A stretch of 64,000 bases of DNA from Streptomyces sp. WMMB303. GTDB lineage: Bacteria; Actinomycetota; Actinomycetes; Streptomycetales; Streptomycetaceae. Below are positions 1 through 8,883 of this stretch, in pieces. The stretch is taken from the NCBI RefSeq assembly GCF_029351045.1, contig NZ_JARKIN010000001.1, forward strand, positions 186,001 through 250,000, written 5' to 3'. Made by a program: the position numbers and the translations under genes. How positions within the stretch are numbered: position 1 is the stretch's first letter; each line of letters starts with the position of its first letter. The notes under the pieces are model-generated. The model searched no databases and was not told the origin of the DNA. It saw only the letters and a list, made by a program, of their open reading frames with translations.

Positions 1-941
1 ACGACGCCGACCAGGGCGCGGGCAACGGCGCCACCGGCGCGGCCCGGGAGGTGCGGGTCCGGGCGGAGAAGCACCTCGCGCGCTACGCGGACGACCCGCT
101 GGTGCATCCCTCGCTCGCCGTCTCCATACCGGAGGCGGCGAGCGAGCCGACCCTGCGCGCCATGGCGCACCTGGCCGCCGAGGCCGGAGCGGTCCTGCAG
201 ATCCACGTCAACGAGCATCTCGCCGCAGTCGAACGCTCGCTGCTGCGGCACGGTTCGCGGCCGCTGGAGCATCTGCACGAACTGGGCGTGCTCGGCCCGC
301 ACCTGCTCGCCGCGCACGCCACCCTGCTCACCCCGCACGAACTCGCCCTCCTGCGCGACACCGGAACCGCCGTCAGCTACAACCCGGTGGCCAGCGCCTG
401 GAAGGGCAACGCCGTGGCACCGGCACTCACCATGGCCGAGGAGGGGATCCGGTTCGGGCTGGGGACCGACGGCACCCGCGGGGACGCCTTCCGGCTGCTC
501 GACGCCGCCGAGACCGCCCAGCGCCTCACCCACGGCATGGCCACCGGGGACTCCTCCTGCGGCGGCGGCCGGACCTGGCTGGAGCACGGCACCCGGCTCG
601 GCGCCGACGCCGTCGGGCTGGGCGGCGGACCGGGGCCGGGAGCCGGCGGCGTACGGACGGGCCTGGTGGCCGTGGGCGCCGCCGCCGACTTCCTCCTCGT
701 CGACCTCACCGGGCCGGAGATGTGCCCCTCGCACGACCTTCCGTGGGAACTGGTGCGGCGCGGCAACCGCGACCAGATCACCGCGGTCTACACCGCCGGG
801 CGGCTGCGCCTGTGGTACGGCCGCCCCGTGGACTGGGACGGGCCGGAACTGGTCGCGCGGGCCCGGGAGTCGGCCCGCGCCGTGGTGGACCGGGCGCCGG
901 TGGTCCGGGTCCACCGGCCCTCCACGGAGGCCGCCCGATGA
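1..941 (+). CDS. Amidohydrolase, 5'-truncated by window edge
   Basis: This is the C-terminal two thirds of a metal-dependent amidohydrolase of the chlorohydrolase / nucleobase-deaminase type. The frame is open to the first base of the window, so the true start and the N-terminal HxH metal site lie upstream. Visible family marks are IHVNEH (metal His in strand beta-5), AAHATLL (a further metal or catalytic His) and GLGTDG, whose Asp is the usual catalytic metal ligand. The end region returns to the small beta-sandwich (VGAAADFLLVDL). Its TGA stop overlaps the ATG of the permease gene, so the two are translationally coupled. The substrate cannot be read from the sequence; hydrolytic deamination of a purine, pyrimidine or related ring would be typical of the family. 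Confidence 0.8.
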   Translation, partial: DADQGAGNGATGAAREVRVRAEKHLARYADDPLVHPSLAVSIPEAASEPTLRAMAHLAAEAGAVLQIHVNEHLAAVERSLLRHGSRPLEHLHELGVLGPHLLAAHATLLTPHELALLRDTGTAVSYNPVASAWKGNAVAPALTMAEEGIRFGLGTDGTRGDAFRLLDAAETAQRLTHGMATGDSSCGGGRTWLEHGTRLGADAVGLGGGPGPGAGGVRTGLVAVGAAADFLLVDLTGPEMCPSHDLPWELVRRGNRDQITAVYTAGRLRLWYGRPVDWDGPELVARARESARAVVDRAPVVRVHRPSTEAAR

Positions 942-1648
942 GCGGCGAACTCCTCGCGCTGCTGGCGGCGACGGTGGCCGTGGCGGCCTTCGTGCAGGGC
1001 GCCAGCGGCCTCGGCTTCGCGCTCATCGTGGCCCCGGTGGCCGGTCTGGTGGACCCGGGACTGCTGCCGGTCTTCCTGCTGGCGTCGATGATTCCGCTCA
1101 ACCTGTACGTGGCCTGGCGGGAGCGGTCCAGCGTCGATCTGCGCGGGGCCGGCTGGATCACCGGTGCCCGGTTGGCGGCCACCCCGGCGGGGCTGCTGCT
1201 GCTCACCGCGATCCCGGAACGCGACCTCGGTCTGTTCGTCGGGGCCGCGACCGTGCTCGCCGCCCTGGTCAGCCTGGCGGCACCGGAGTTCGCCCCCGGC
1301 CGCGGCGCCTATCTGGGCGCCGGGCTGGTCACCGGAGTCACCGAGACGGCCACGGGGGTGGGCGGGCCGCCGCTCGCGCTGGTGTACCAGCATCGGCCGC
1401 CCGCCGAGCTGCGCTCCACGGTCGCTGTCTGCTTCCTGGTCGGCGAGATCGCCTCCCTGGCGCTGCTGTTCGCGACCGGGCGTGGCGGGGCGGACCATCT
1501 CGGCACCGTGCTCTGGGTGCTGCCCGCGCTGGCGGCCGGCGCCGCCCTGAGCCGGTTCGTGCACCACCGGCTGGACGCGCGCCGGCTGCGGCTGGCCGTG
1601 CTGGCCTTCGCGCTGGTGTCCGGGGTGGTGCTGATGCTGGGAATCTGA
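938..1648 (+). CDS. TauE/SafE (DUF81) family membrane permease
   Basis: An integral membrane protein of 236 residues with alternating hydrophobic helices and the TauE/SafE signature GASGLGFALIVAPV near the N terminus, repeated in weaker form as VTGVTETATGVGGPPLAL in the second half. The family exports or imports sulfonates, sulfite or other organic anions. The start was chosen at the ATG that overlaps the stop of the amidohydrolase gene (ATGA), preceded by GGAGG; an in-frame upstream extension only reads through the other gene in the wrong frame. The coupling suggests the permease moves the substrate or product of the hydrolase. It converges with the LacI-type regulator, leaving six bases between the stops. 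Confidence 0.85.
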   Translation: MSGELLALLAATVAVAAFVQGASGLGFALIVAPVAGLVDPGLLPVFLLASMIPLNLYVAWRERSSVDLRGAGWITGARLAATPAGLLLLTAIPERDLGLFVGAATVLAALVSLAAPEFAPGRGAYLGAGLVTGVTETATGVGGPPLALVYQHRPPAELRSTVAVCFLVGEIASLALLFATGRGGADHLGTVLWVLPALAAGAALSRFVHHRLDARRLRLAVLAFALVSGVVLMLGI

Positions 1649-1654
1649 GCTGTC

Positions 1655-2704
1655 CTACGTGTCGGCGACTCCGGGCCCGCGACTGGAGGACGCACGCGCC
1701 ACCAGCGTCGGGTCCGGCGCCCGCACGGAGGAGTACGGCGGTTCGTCGCGCAGTCGGCGCAGCAGCAGTTCGACCGCGGCCGCGGCGGCCTGTTCGAGAT
1801 GGAGGTCGACGGCCGTCAGCGCGGGGGTGCAGGTCCGGGCCCGCAGGCCGTCGTAGCGGGTGACGACCATGACGTCGTCCGGGACGGTGCGCCCGCTCTC
1901 GCGCACCGCCCGTACCGCGCCGACCGCGAAGGCGTCGACCAGTACGCACAGCGCGTCGGTACGCGGATGGTCGCGCAGCAGCGCCGCGACCGCCTCGTAG
2001 CCCGCCTGTTCGCCGCCGGACTCTTCGGCGACCGCCGCCACCGGTCGCCATCCGTACCGCTCGGCGGCCCGCGCGTAGGCCGCCCGCGCGTCCAGCGCGG
2101 AGGACCGGGCTCCGGCAGCCGTGACCAGGGCGGGGTGCCGGGCTCCTTGCCGCGCGAGGTGGTCCAGCAGCAGTGCGGCGACCGCCTCGGCGTTGAGGTC
2201 GACACTGGGCTCGCCGTCGGGGCCCGGCGGGCGGCCCAGCGCCACGCAGGGCAGCCCCCGCCGGGTCAGCTCGGCGACGACCGGATCGGCCTCCCCGGGT
2301 TCCACGACGATCGCCCCGTCCACGTCCACCGTCGCCAGTCCGGCGCCCGACTCACCCGGCGGCAGCAGCACCAGGGCGAAACCGTGCGCCAGGGCGTGCT
2401 CGGCGGCGGCCGCTGCCACCTCCATGTAGAACCCGAGCCGGGAGGGTCCCCCGGCCACCGCCAGCGGCATCGAGGACAGCAGCGCGATGGCCCTGGCCTC
2501 TCCGCGCCGCAGCCGCTGGGCCCGCAGATTCGGGCGGTAGCCCAGTTCCTCGGCCACGCGTTTGACCCGCTCACGGGTGCGGGGATCGACCTTGCCCAGC
2601 CCGTTGAGCGCGTGCGAGACGGTGGTGCGGGAGACGGCGGCGGCCCGCGCGACATCGGCGATCGTCGGCTGCCGCGGTGCGGAACCCGGGCGGGGGCTGG
2701 GCAT
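1655..2704 (-). CDS. LacI-family transcriptional regulator
   Basis: A 349-residue LacI/GalR repressor. Residues 13-33 form the classical helix-turn-helix plus hinge (PTIADVARAAAVSRTTVSHALNG), followed by the hinge-helix consensus NLRAQRLRRG and a periplasmic-binding-protein-like effector domain ending in a variable tail. It is convergent with the hydrolase/permease pair and separated by a 0.9-kb gap from the SARP gene, so it is probably a resident regulator of the left flank. The published S. maritimus enc cluster is said to contain one more gene, encE; I cannot say whether this is its counterpart. Effector unknown, probably a sugar or nucleoside. Confidence 0.9.
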   Translation of the reverse strand: MPSPRPGSAPRQPTIADVARAAAVSRTTVSHALNGLGKVDPRTRERVKRVAEELGYRPNLRAQRLRRGEARAIALLSSMPLAVAGGPSRLGFYMEVAAAAAEHALAHGFALVLLPPGESGAGLATVDVDGAIVVEPGEADPVVAELTRRGLPCVALGRPPGPDGEPSVDLNAEAVAALLLDHLARQGARHPALVTAAGARSSALDARAAYARAAERYGWRPVAAVAEESGGEQAGYEAVAALLRDHPRTDALCVLVDAFAVGAVRAVRESGRTVPDDVMVVTRYDGLRARTCTPALTAVDLHLEQAAAAAVELLLRRLRDEPPYSSVRAPDPTLVARASSSRGPGVADT

Positions 2705-3616
2705 CGGTGCGAGAACTCCTCACGGTCTGGGTGGCCTCAGTCTCCCCGATCGGCTCTTGCGGTGGTAAGCGCTCCCGGCCGGAACCGCACGGTGTGCCGC
2801 GGGCCACGGGGAGCTTTGCGCTGCCGAGGAGGCCGTGGGCGACGGGGCGTCAGGGGCTCGGGGGTGCAGTGTGCGTGGACGGGTGCGCGAGGACGGAGGG
2901 ACCAGCCACCCTGACGGAACCTCATTCCGGATGTAACGAAACACACAGGCCGCGACATCAGTAATCAGACAAGCTGCCTGCTTCTTTGGGCCGCCTCGGC
3001 CCCGCCCTTGGACCCCGCCGGGCAGCGCACCGGCACGGTCCGGCCACCCCTCGGCACACGGCCCTGACCTCCGGCGACACCGCGCCCCGGGAGCGGCTGG
3101 GCCCGGCCGGCCGCCGGATCCCGCGAGTCACTCCCGAGGCGGCGGAGCGCAGGAACCCGGCCAACCCCGCGCACCGGATGCCGCCGCCCGCGGCCGCGGC
3201 CCGGAGCGCGGCCGTGCCGCGGCGGGGCAGGAAGGGAACCGGACTCTACCCTTACGAGAAGGGAAGAACGGCCCGGACGGCTCAGATCCGACCCGCCCCG
3301 CCCGGATGCGGGAGGCGGCTTCCTGATGACCATGCATGTGACAACCAAATAGGAAAACCGAATATGGCCGGATTCGCCTCCCGAGTCCTTGACCATGAAA
3401 TTGTCACCCGGATACGTTTCCGTCACATACATAGACTCCAAACGACCCCCGCTGCGGCAAAGGCGCCTCGGCGGCGGGGAATAGCGGTGTCATTCCGCGC
3501 GTAACACGAAGCGCCCGGCAGGGCCGCACGCGGGGCGAGCGCCCCAGGAATCGCACCCGAAATCGCTTCGGTGCCCACTGTGTCGTTTTTCAAACCGCGG
3601 ACGGGGTGATGGAACT
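2705..3616. other. Intergenic gap left of the enc cluster
   Basis: About 0.9 kb with no convincing gene; the open frames here lack family features and codon bias. Base composition falls noticeably in patches (around 2930-2990 and 3330-3480), unlike the flanking genes. The right part probably holds the encF promoter. This gap looks like the left boundary of the enterocin cluster. Confidence 0.55.
3389..3418 (+). promoter_or_regulatory. Possible encF promoter
   Basis: TTGACC at 3389-3394 and TACGTT at 3413-3418 are separated by 18 bp inside an AT-richer stretch about 200 bp upstream of encF. The -35 box matches the vegetative consensus well, the -10 only partly. This is a pattern match only. 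Confidence 0.3.
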
Positions 3617-4468
3617 GTGGACGTTGAAGTTCTCGGGCATGTTGCACTGAGGACCTGGGACAGCACCAGGACGCCGAGCGCACCCAAAGCCAGGCAGGTG
3701 CTCGCCCTCCTATTGGTCAACGCGAACCGGCTGGTCAGCACCGATGCGTTGATCGAGGAGCTGTGGGCCGAGCGGCCTCCCCGAAGTGCGTTGAGTGCCC
3801 TGCAGACGTACATATTTCAACTTCGCCAAATGCTGGGCGACCTCCTCGGAAACACATCCCCGAAGGATGTACTCGTCACCACACCGAATGGTTACGAATT
3901 CCGCGTCGCACCGGAGAAGATAGACCTCCAGCGCTACGAAAAGTATCGCCTCGCCGGGCAGCACGCCTTTCAATCGGGCGATCATCCGACGGCCGTGGAA
4001 CAGTTCCGCGCGGCGCTGAACATCTTTGCCGCGCCGCCGCTGGCGAACGTACGGCGGGGATTACATCTCGAGGCGGAGATCGTGCGACTGGAGGAGAGCC
4101 GCAGCGGTGTCCAGCAAACCCGGATCGAGGCGGAACTCGAACTCGGCAGGCATCACGAGGTGCTCAGTGAATTGAGCGGTCTCGCGTCCCAGTACCCGCA
4201 GCACGAGGGATTCCACCGCCAACTGATGCTGGCGCTCTACCGCTGCGGGCGGCGGCCCCAGGCACTCAAGATCTTCAACCAGCTCCGGCAGTCTTTGGTG
4301 ACCGAGCTCGGCCTGGAACCGTCCCGGGAGCTGCAGACGCTGCAGCAGGCGATCCTCTCCGCGGACCCGCGGCTGGACAGCGCACGCTCGACCCCGTTCC
4401 CCGGACGGACCACCGATCCCCCGCCGCTGCGGCTGAAGTGGCCGGCAGCCAACCCCTGGAAGGCGTGA
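3617..4468 (+). CDS. encF: SARP-family pathway activator
   Basis: A short Streptomyces antibiotic regulatory protein of 283 residues. The N-terminal OmpR-like winged helix carries the SARP signature (LGHVALRT at the start, KARQVLALLLVNANRLVSTDALIEELW, then ALQTYIFQLRQML and TTPNGYEF). The bacterial transcriptional activation domain follows from about residue 95 (AGQHAFQSGDHPTAVEQFRAAL to GLEPSRELQTLQQAIL). No ATPase domain is fused, so it is of the small ActII-ORF4 type. Codon 149 (4061-4063) is TTA, the rare leucine codon read by the bldA tRNA, which would tie cluster expression to development. Start is GTG 3617 with a weak GGAA ribosome site. It is the first of 19 genes in enc order; the symbol follows from that order. 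Confidence 0.88.
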   Translation: MDVEVLGHVALRTWDSTRTPSAPKARQVLALLLVNANRLVSTDALIEELWAERPPRSALSALQTYIFQLRQMLGDLLGNTSPKDVLVTTPNGYEFRVAPEKIDLQRYEKYRLAGQHAFQSGDHPTAVEQFRAALNIFAAPPLANVRRGLHLEAEIVRLEESRSGVQQTRIEAELELGRHHEVLSELSGLASQYPQHEGFHRQLMLALYRCGRRPQALKIFNQLRQSLVTELGLEPSRELQTLQQAILSADPRLDSARSTPFPGRTTDPPPLRLKWPAANPWKA

Positions 4469-4546
4469 CCGGCCGCGGCGGCCGGCACTCGCGCCGCCGC
4501 CCGCGGGCCGGGCGCGTCTCCCGGCTCGCGGACTCCGGCCGGAGGG

Positions 4547-5005
4547 TCAGATCCGGGGCAGGTCGTCCCGGTAGACCTGCCGGTGCCTGATGAACAGCCG
4601 TCCGGACTGCCGCACCAGCTCGTCCTGGCAGGTGCAGACGAACTCCAGCTCCGGGGCGCCACCGACGACGGTCTTGCTGATCAGGGCGTACATCCGGGCC
4701 ACGAACACCCCCGAGGAGTCCTCGTCGACCTCCAGCGTGCTGACGCAGTGGCGGCGCAGGACGCCCTTCTCCTCCAGTTGCCGCGCGGCCGCCGCCGCGT
4801 TCCGGGCGATCTCGTCCCGGCCGCGCTGCGGTTCGGCCCGCGCGTTGGTGGCGAACACCGCGTCCGGGGTGAAGTCGCCCGTCCAGTCCGCCACCCGGCC
4901 CTCGTCCATGGCGCGCATGTGCCGACCGTAGAACTGCTGTACTTCGACGAACAGCGCACCGGCCACCGGGCTCTCCTCCACCTCATGCGGGACATGGGTC
5001 GTCAA
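4547..5005 (-). CDS. encG: SnoaL-like (NTF2-fold) protein
   Basis: A 152-residue cone-shaped NTF2/SnoaL-fold protein (VQQFYGRHMRAMDEGRVADWTG, then TPDAVFATNA and GRDEIARN). The last third (VCTCQDELVR, then RLFIRHRQVYRDDL) fits the ring-hydroxylating-dioxygenase beta-subunit-like branch. Start is TTG 5005 behind a strong GGAGGAGG site with five-base spacing; the open frame upstream has no such site. It faces away from encH and converges on encF. SnoaL-like proteins in type II polyketide clusters are cyclases, hydroxylases or isomerases, but no function can be deduced here. The symbol is assigned from position between encF and encH only. Confidence 0.7.
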   Translation of the reverse strand: MTTHVPHEVEESPVAGALFVEVQQFYGRHMRAMDEGRVADWTGDFTPDAVFATNARAEPQRGRDEIARNAAAAARQLEEKGVLRRHCVSTLEVDEDSSGVFVARMYALISKTVVGGAPELEFVCTCQDELVRQSGRLFIRHRQVYRDDLPRI

Positions 5006-5217
5006 TGCTTCCTCCTCCGCCTCGGCTTGCACTGCTCCTGCTCGCAGCGACGGTTCCAGGCCGCTCTCCACGCCCGGTAAAGCGCGGGGCTCGCCCCGGG
5101 CAACAGCCGAGACCGCGCGGTGACGCCGCGTTGCTTCGCTCGCGAGCCGCCGCTGGTGCCCTGTCCCACGACGAGCGGTGGCGCAGGCCACCACCTGACG
5201 CGACGGAGGCCAGCAGC

Positions 5218-6831
5218 ATGGAACCGGCCCCTCGGGCCCAGCCCGCATCGATTCCCGCCGCTTGGGGTTCCCGGACGGGGCCGCGGTGGCAGAACCTCGC
5301 CGAACTCGTCCGGGACGCGGCCCGGCTGCACGGGGACAGGGAGTTCCTGCGCTGCGGCGACGACACGCTCACCTTCCGCGAGGCCGACGAGCGCACCGAC
5401 CGGTTGGCCGGGGCACTGCTCGCCCACGGGGTGGTGCCCGGGGACCGGATCGCGCTCCAGATGGAGAACTCCGCCGACTGGCCGCTGTGCTGGCTCGCCG
5501 CCGTCAAGGCCGGTGCCGTCACGGTGCCGGTGAACAGCCGCTGCGGCGCGTCCGACCTGGCCCACCTGCTCACCGACTCCGGTGCCACGCTGCTGCTGTC
5601 CTCGGAGAGCTGCGCGGACCTGGCCCGCCGGGTCGGCGGCCCCCTCCGGCAGCGCTGCGCGGTCCGTACGGTGCGGGAGCTGGCCGCCGCAGCGGTGCAC
5701 GGCCCCGGCGGCCGGGTGCCGGGCGCGGAGCGGTGGCATCCCGACGACACGGTCAACTTCCAGTACACCTCAGGCACCACCGGCTTCCCCAAGGCGTGCG
5801 TGCTCAGCCACGACTACTGGCTGCGCACGGCCTGGGGGATCGCCGCCGCGTCCGGTCTCGGCGCGGACGATGTGGTCCTCACCGCGCAGGCGTTCTCCTA
5901 CGTGGATCCCCAGTGGAAGGCCGTGATGTGCCTGATGCACGGCATCCCGCTGGTGGTGCTCGAACGGTTCTCCGCGTCGGGCTTCTGGCCCGCGGTGCGG
6001 AAGCACCGGGCCACCGTCACCTATGTACTGGGCAGCATGCCGATGCTGCTGTACAAGCAGCCGCCCGCCTCCGGCGAACGGGACCACGCCATGCGCCTGG
6101 TGCTGTGCTCCGGCATTCCGCGCGAGCTGCACCGGCCCTTCGAGGAGCGCTGGGGCGCGGCCTGGCGCGAGGTGTACGGCTCCACGGAGAGCGGACTGGA
6201 CCTGATCGTGCCGCCCGACGACGCGGCCTGTACGGGCACCGGCAGACTGGGCGGTCCGCCGCCCGGCAAGGAAGTCGTCGTCGCCGACGAGCAGGGCAAC
6301 CCGGTACGGCCGGGCCGGACCGGCGAGATCCTGGTCCGCGGCAGGCCCCTGATGCGCGAGTACTGGAACAGCCCGCAGAGCACCGGGCGCGCCTTCCGCG
6401 GCGGTTGGTACCGCACCGGCGACCTGGGCTGTACCGACCCGGACGGGGGCATCCGCCATGCCGGACGGCTGAAGGACGTGATCCGGCGCGGGGGTGAGAA
6501 CATCGCGGCGGCGGAGGTGGAGAGCGTCCTCGAAGCGCATCCGGCCGTCCTGGGAGCCGCCGTCGTCGGCATCCCCGACGAGCTGTTCGGCGAACTGCCC
6601 AAAGCCTTCCTCCTGCTGCGCGACGGCTACCGCCCCAGCGTCGACACGGTCCGCAGCGTCCTGGCGCACACCCGGCGCCAGCTCGCGAAGTTCAAGGTGC
6701 CTGCCTACCTGGAGTGCGTCGAGAGCTTCCCGATGACGCCCTCGGCGCGGGTCCGCAAGAGCCGGCTGCTGCGCCCCGGCACGGACCAGCGCAGCGGTAC
6801 GTTCGACGCGGCGAAGGACCGCTGGGCATGA
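5218..6831 (+). CDS. encH: Cinnamate-CoA ligase (ANL superfamily)
   Basis: A 537-residue acyl-CoA synthetase of the ANL superfamily. Visible are the phosphate loop YTSGTTGFPKA (residues 183-193), the A5 motif YGSTESG, the A7 motif YRTGDLG and the hinge with RRGGENI, ending in a C-terminal domain with TPSARVRKSRLL. In the enterocin pathway this enzyme converts EncP-derived cinnamate to cinnamoyl-CoA, the first step of its beta-oxidation-like shortening to benzoyl-CoA. Start ATG 5218 has GGAGG seven bases upstream. Its TGA overlaps the ATG of encI, so ligase and hydratase are translationally coupled. Aromatic acid specificity is inferred from context, not from the pocket sequence. Confidence 0.88.
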   Translation: MEPAPRAQPASIPAAWGSRTGPRWQNLAELVRDAARLHGDREFLRCGDDTLTFREADERTDRLAGALLAHGVVPGDRIALQMENSADWPLCWLAAVKAGAVTVPVNSRCGASDLAHLLTDSGATLLLSSESCADLARRVGGPLRQRCAVRTVRELAAAAVHGPGGRVPGAERWHPDDTVNFQYTSGTTGFPKACVLSHDYWLRTAWGIAAASGLGADDVVLTAQAFSYVDPQWKAVMCLMHGIPLVVLERFSASGFWPAVRKHRATVTYVLGSMPMLLYKQPPASGERDHAMRLVLCSGIPRELHRPFEERWGAAWREVYGSTESGLDLIVPPDDAACTGTGRLGGPPPGKEVVVADEQGNPVRPGRTGEILVRGRPLMREYWNSPQSTGRAFRGGWYRTGDLGCTDPDGGIRHAGRLKDVIRRGGENIAAAEVESVLEAHPAVLGAAVVGIPDELFGELPKAFLLLRDGYRPSVDTVRSVLAHTRRQLAKFKVPAYLECVESFPMTPSARVRKSRLLRPGTDQRSGTFDAAKDRWA

Positions 6832-7604
6832 GCGGTGTGCTGCGGCGGCGCAGCCCGGAGGAGCTGACGGTCGCCGTCCGGGACGACGTCGCCGTGCTCA
6901 CCCTGAGCCGTCCGGGGAAGCTCAACGCCCTCTCCCGGGACATGCGCCGCGACCTGGCCGGGCTGCTGCGGCACTACGGCGACGGCCGTCTGGTGCGCGG
7001 AGTGGTGGTCACCGGCCGGGGGCGGGCCTTCTCGGCCGGGATGGACCTGCGCGAGGCGACCGCCGGGCAGCTCGACCTGCCGGCCGAGATGGATCTGTTC
7101 AACGATGTCTCGCGGGCCGCGCTCGGCTCCGAGGTTCCGGTGGTGGCCGCCGTCAACGGCCTGGCCGTGGGCGGCGCGGGCGAGCTGGCGCTCAGCTTCG
7201 ACGCCCGCGTCGCCGCGCCCTCGGCGGGCTTCGCGTGGCCGGAGAACGGCGTCGGACTCACCGTCTCCAACGCCGCCAGCCTCTTCCTGCCCCGGCTCGC
7301 CGGCCCGTCACGCGCCCTGGACCTGGTGCTGAGCGGTGCTCGCGTCGACGCCCGGCAGGGACGCGACCTGGGGCTCTTCGACGAGGTCGTGGAGCCGGAC
7401 GCGCTGGTGCCCGCCGCTGTCGGGCTGATCCACCGGTGGACCCCGCCGGGCTCGTCCACCGCCGCCCATCTGCGGCTGCTGCGGCCCTCCCCGCACCAGG
7501 TGGAGGAGGCGATGGCCCGCGAGAGTGCAGCCGTCCGGCAGGTGCAGGCGAGCGGGATCGCCCGTGCGGGTCTCGCCAGGGCGCTGGCGGGTCCCGCGGG
7601 ATGA
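6828..7604 (+). CDS. encI: Enoyl-CoA hydratase (crotonase family)
   Basis: A 258-residue crotonase. Both oxyanion-hole segments are present (GRGRAFSAGMDL and AVNGLAVGGAGELAL), and both acid/base glutamates of true hydratases are kept (the Glu in GGAGELAL and the Glu in FAWPENGVGL), so hydratase activity is expected. In the enc pathway it adds water to cinnamoyl-CoA, giving 3-hydroxy-3-phenylpropionyl-CoA. The ATG lies in the last bases of encH (ATGA overlap). The next oxidation needs a hydroxyacyl-CoA dehydrogenase that is not encoded in the cluster and must come from primary metabolism. A strong hairpin between its stop and that of encJ separates the two convergent units. Confidence 0.88.
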   Translation: MSGVLRRRSPEELTVAVRDDVAVLTLSRPGKLNALSRDMRRDLAGLLRHYGDGRLVRGVVVTGRGRAFSAGMDLREATAGQLDLPAEMDLFNDVSRAALGSEVPVVAAVNGLAVGGAGELALSFDARVAAPSAGFAWPENGVGLTVSNAASLFLPRLAGPSRALDLVLSGARVDARQGRDLGLFDEVVEPDALVPAAVGLIHRWTPPGSSTAAHLRLLRPSPHQVEEAMARESAAVRQVQASGIARAGLARALAGPAG

Positions 7605-7634
7605 ACCGCGGCCACGGCGAAGCCCGGGGACGGC

Positions 7635-7667
7635 GGAGGGCCGCAGGCACGGTGCCTGCGGCCCTCC
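7635..7667. terminator. Bidirectional terminator between encI and encJ
   Basis: A perfect 16-bp inverted repeat (7635-7650 with 7652-7667, arms GGAGGGCCGCAGGCAC and its complement) lies between the convergent stops of encI and encJ. It would form a very stable stem in either direction; no U-tract follows, as is usual in Streptomyces. Confidence 0.75.
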
Positions 7668-7683
7668 GGTCCGTGCGGCCGCG

Positions 7684-8883
7684 TCAGTCGGACACTTCGA
7701 CGATGAGCGCCGCCGCGGTGTCGCCCGCCGCGCAGCCGGTGAACAGCCCCAGGCCGCCGCCGCGCGCCCGCAGGACGTGTGCGAGCTCGGTGATCGTCCG
7801 CAGGCCGGTCGGGCCCTGCGGGTGTCCGAAGACGAGGCTGCTGCCGGTCGTGTTCATGGCCTCCGGCGGTACCCCGGTCTCCCGGGCGAAGTAGAGGTCG
7901 TTCACCGCGAAGGGGTTGTGCGTGTGGACGGCGTCCATCGATGCGGTCTTCAATCCGGCGGCGTCCAGCGCCGCGCGGGCGGCCGGTACGAGCGCCTTGG
8001 GCATGCGGGCCGGTTCCACCCGGGCGTAGCCGGACGCCACCAGCCGCACGACCGGGCCCCGGTCGGCGAGTTCGCGGGCGCGCGCCATTGTGGTCACCAG
8101 CGCGCCCGCGGTGCCGTCCGCGGGGTGGGTCTGCGCGGCGGCGGTGTGCGCGCCGTCAGCACGGACGGGCGGCAGTTCGCCGGCGGCCTCGGCGGAGACG
8201 GCCCGTATCCCCTCGTCGGCCGTCAGCCGTACCGGGCCGTGCTCGGGGTCCTCGGCCTCGACGGCGACCATCCAGGGGCGCTGGAAGGCGCGGTCGTCGG
8301 CGAGCGCGGCGGTGTACTGCTCCGAGCGCAGCACGGCCAGGGTGTCCAGCTCCCCGCGGGTGAATCCGCACTCGGCCGCGACGGCCTCGGCGGTGGCCAG
8401 CATGCTGCGGCCGGTGACCGGATCGCGGGAGAAGCTCTCACGCACCCAGTTCTCCCGCGCCGGACCGCGCTCGGATCCGGCCGCCGGCCAGGACAGCTCC
8501 GGGCCGTTGCTCGTCCGGTCCGCGGTGACGACAAGTTGCGGACCGGCTCCGGTGGACACCGAGGCGGCGGCCTGGTGGAGGGCCGCGACGGAGGTGGCAC
8601 ACGCCTGGCTGAGCATCGGGCCGAAGACACCCGGCATGTCCAACCGGGCCGCGAGCGTCGTGGCCCCGTAGAAGATCGCGGGCTGCGGCACCGTCCAGCC
8701 GAGCACCAGGCCCTCGACGGCGTCGCGGTCCACGCCGCGTTCCGACAGCGCCCGGTCGGTGACGGCCACCGCCGCGTCCAGGCCGGAGATCCGGGAGAGT
8801 GCGCCGCCCCAGCGGGCGAAGGGAGAGGACCACAGCGCCCGCAGCGGGACGGCCGCATCCCGGTAGACGGCTGCCGAGGTCAT
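7684..8883 (-). CDS. encJ: 3-Ketoacyl-CoA thiolase
   Basis: A 399-residue thiolase. The nucleophile lies in LSQACATSV (Cys95), the His motif in FGHPQGPTG (about residue 354) and the second catalytic Cys in GLFTGCAAGD (Cys384), so the family triad is complete. It cleaves 3-oxo-3-phenylpropionyl-CoA with CoA to give benzoyl-CoA, the enterocin starter, and acetyl-CoA. The start is the ATG at 8883, which overlaps the TGA of the upstream methyltransferase gene (ATGA); the frame upstream is only the antisense reading of encK. It is the last gene of the leftward unit encD-encK-encJ. Confidence 0.88.
   Translation of the reverse strand: MTSAAVYRDAAVPLRALWSSPFARWGGALSRISGLDAAVAVTDRALSERGVDRDAVEGLVLGWTVPQPAIFYGATTLAARLDMPGVFGPMLSQACATSVAALHQAAASVSTGAGPQLVVTADRTSNGPELSWPAAGSERGPARENWVRESFSRDPVTGRSMLATAEAVAAECGFTRGELDTLAVLRSEQYTAALADDRAFQRPWMVAVEAEDPEHGPVRLTADEGIRAVSAEAAGELPPVRADGAHTAAAQTHPADGTAGALVTTMARARELADRGPVVRLVASGYARVEPARMPKALVPAARAALDAAGLKTASMDAVHTHNPFAVNDLYFARETGVPPEAMNTTGSSLVFGHPQGPTGLRTITELAHVLRARGGGLGLFTGCAAGDTAAALIVEVSD

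Noticed and set aside
2965..3441. 158-codon frame in the gap left of encF
   Set aside because: Translation has no recognisable motif, no ribosome site and mixed codon bias; the region is AT-richer as for a regulatory segment.
2705..3616. Possible encE counterpart near the left edge
   Set aside because: No gene lies in the gap; the LacI gene may or may not correspond, and I could not confirm what encE encodes.
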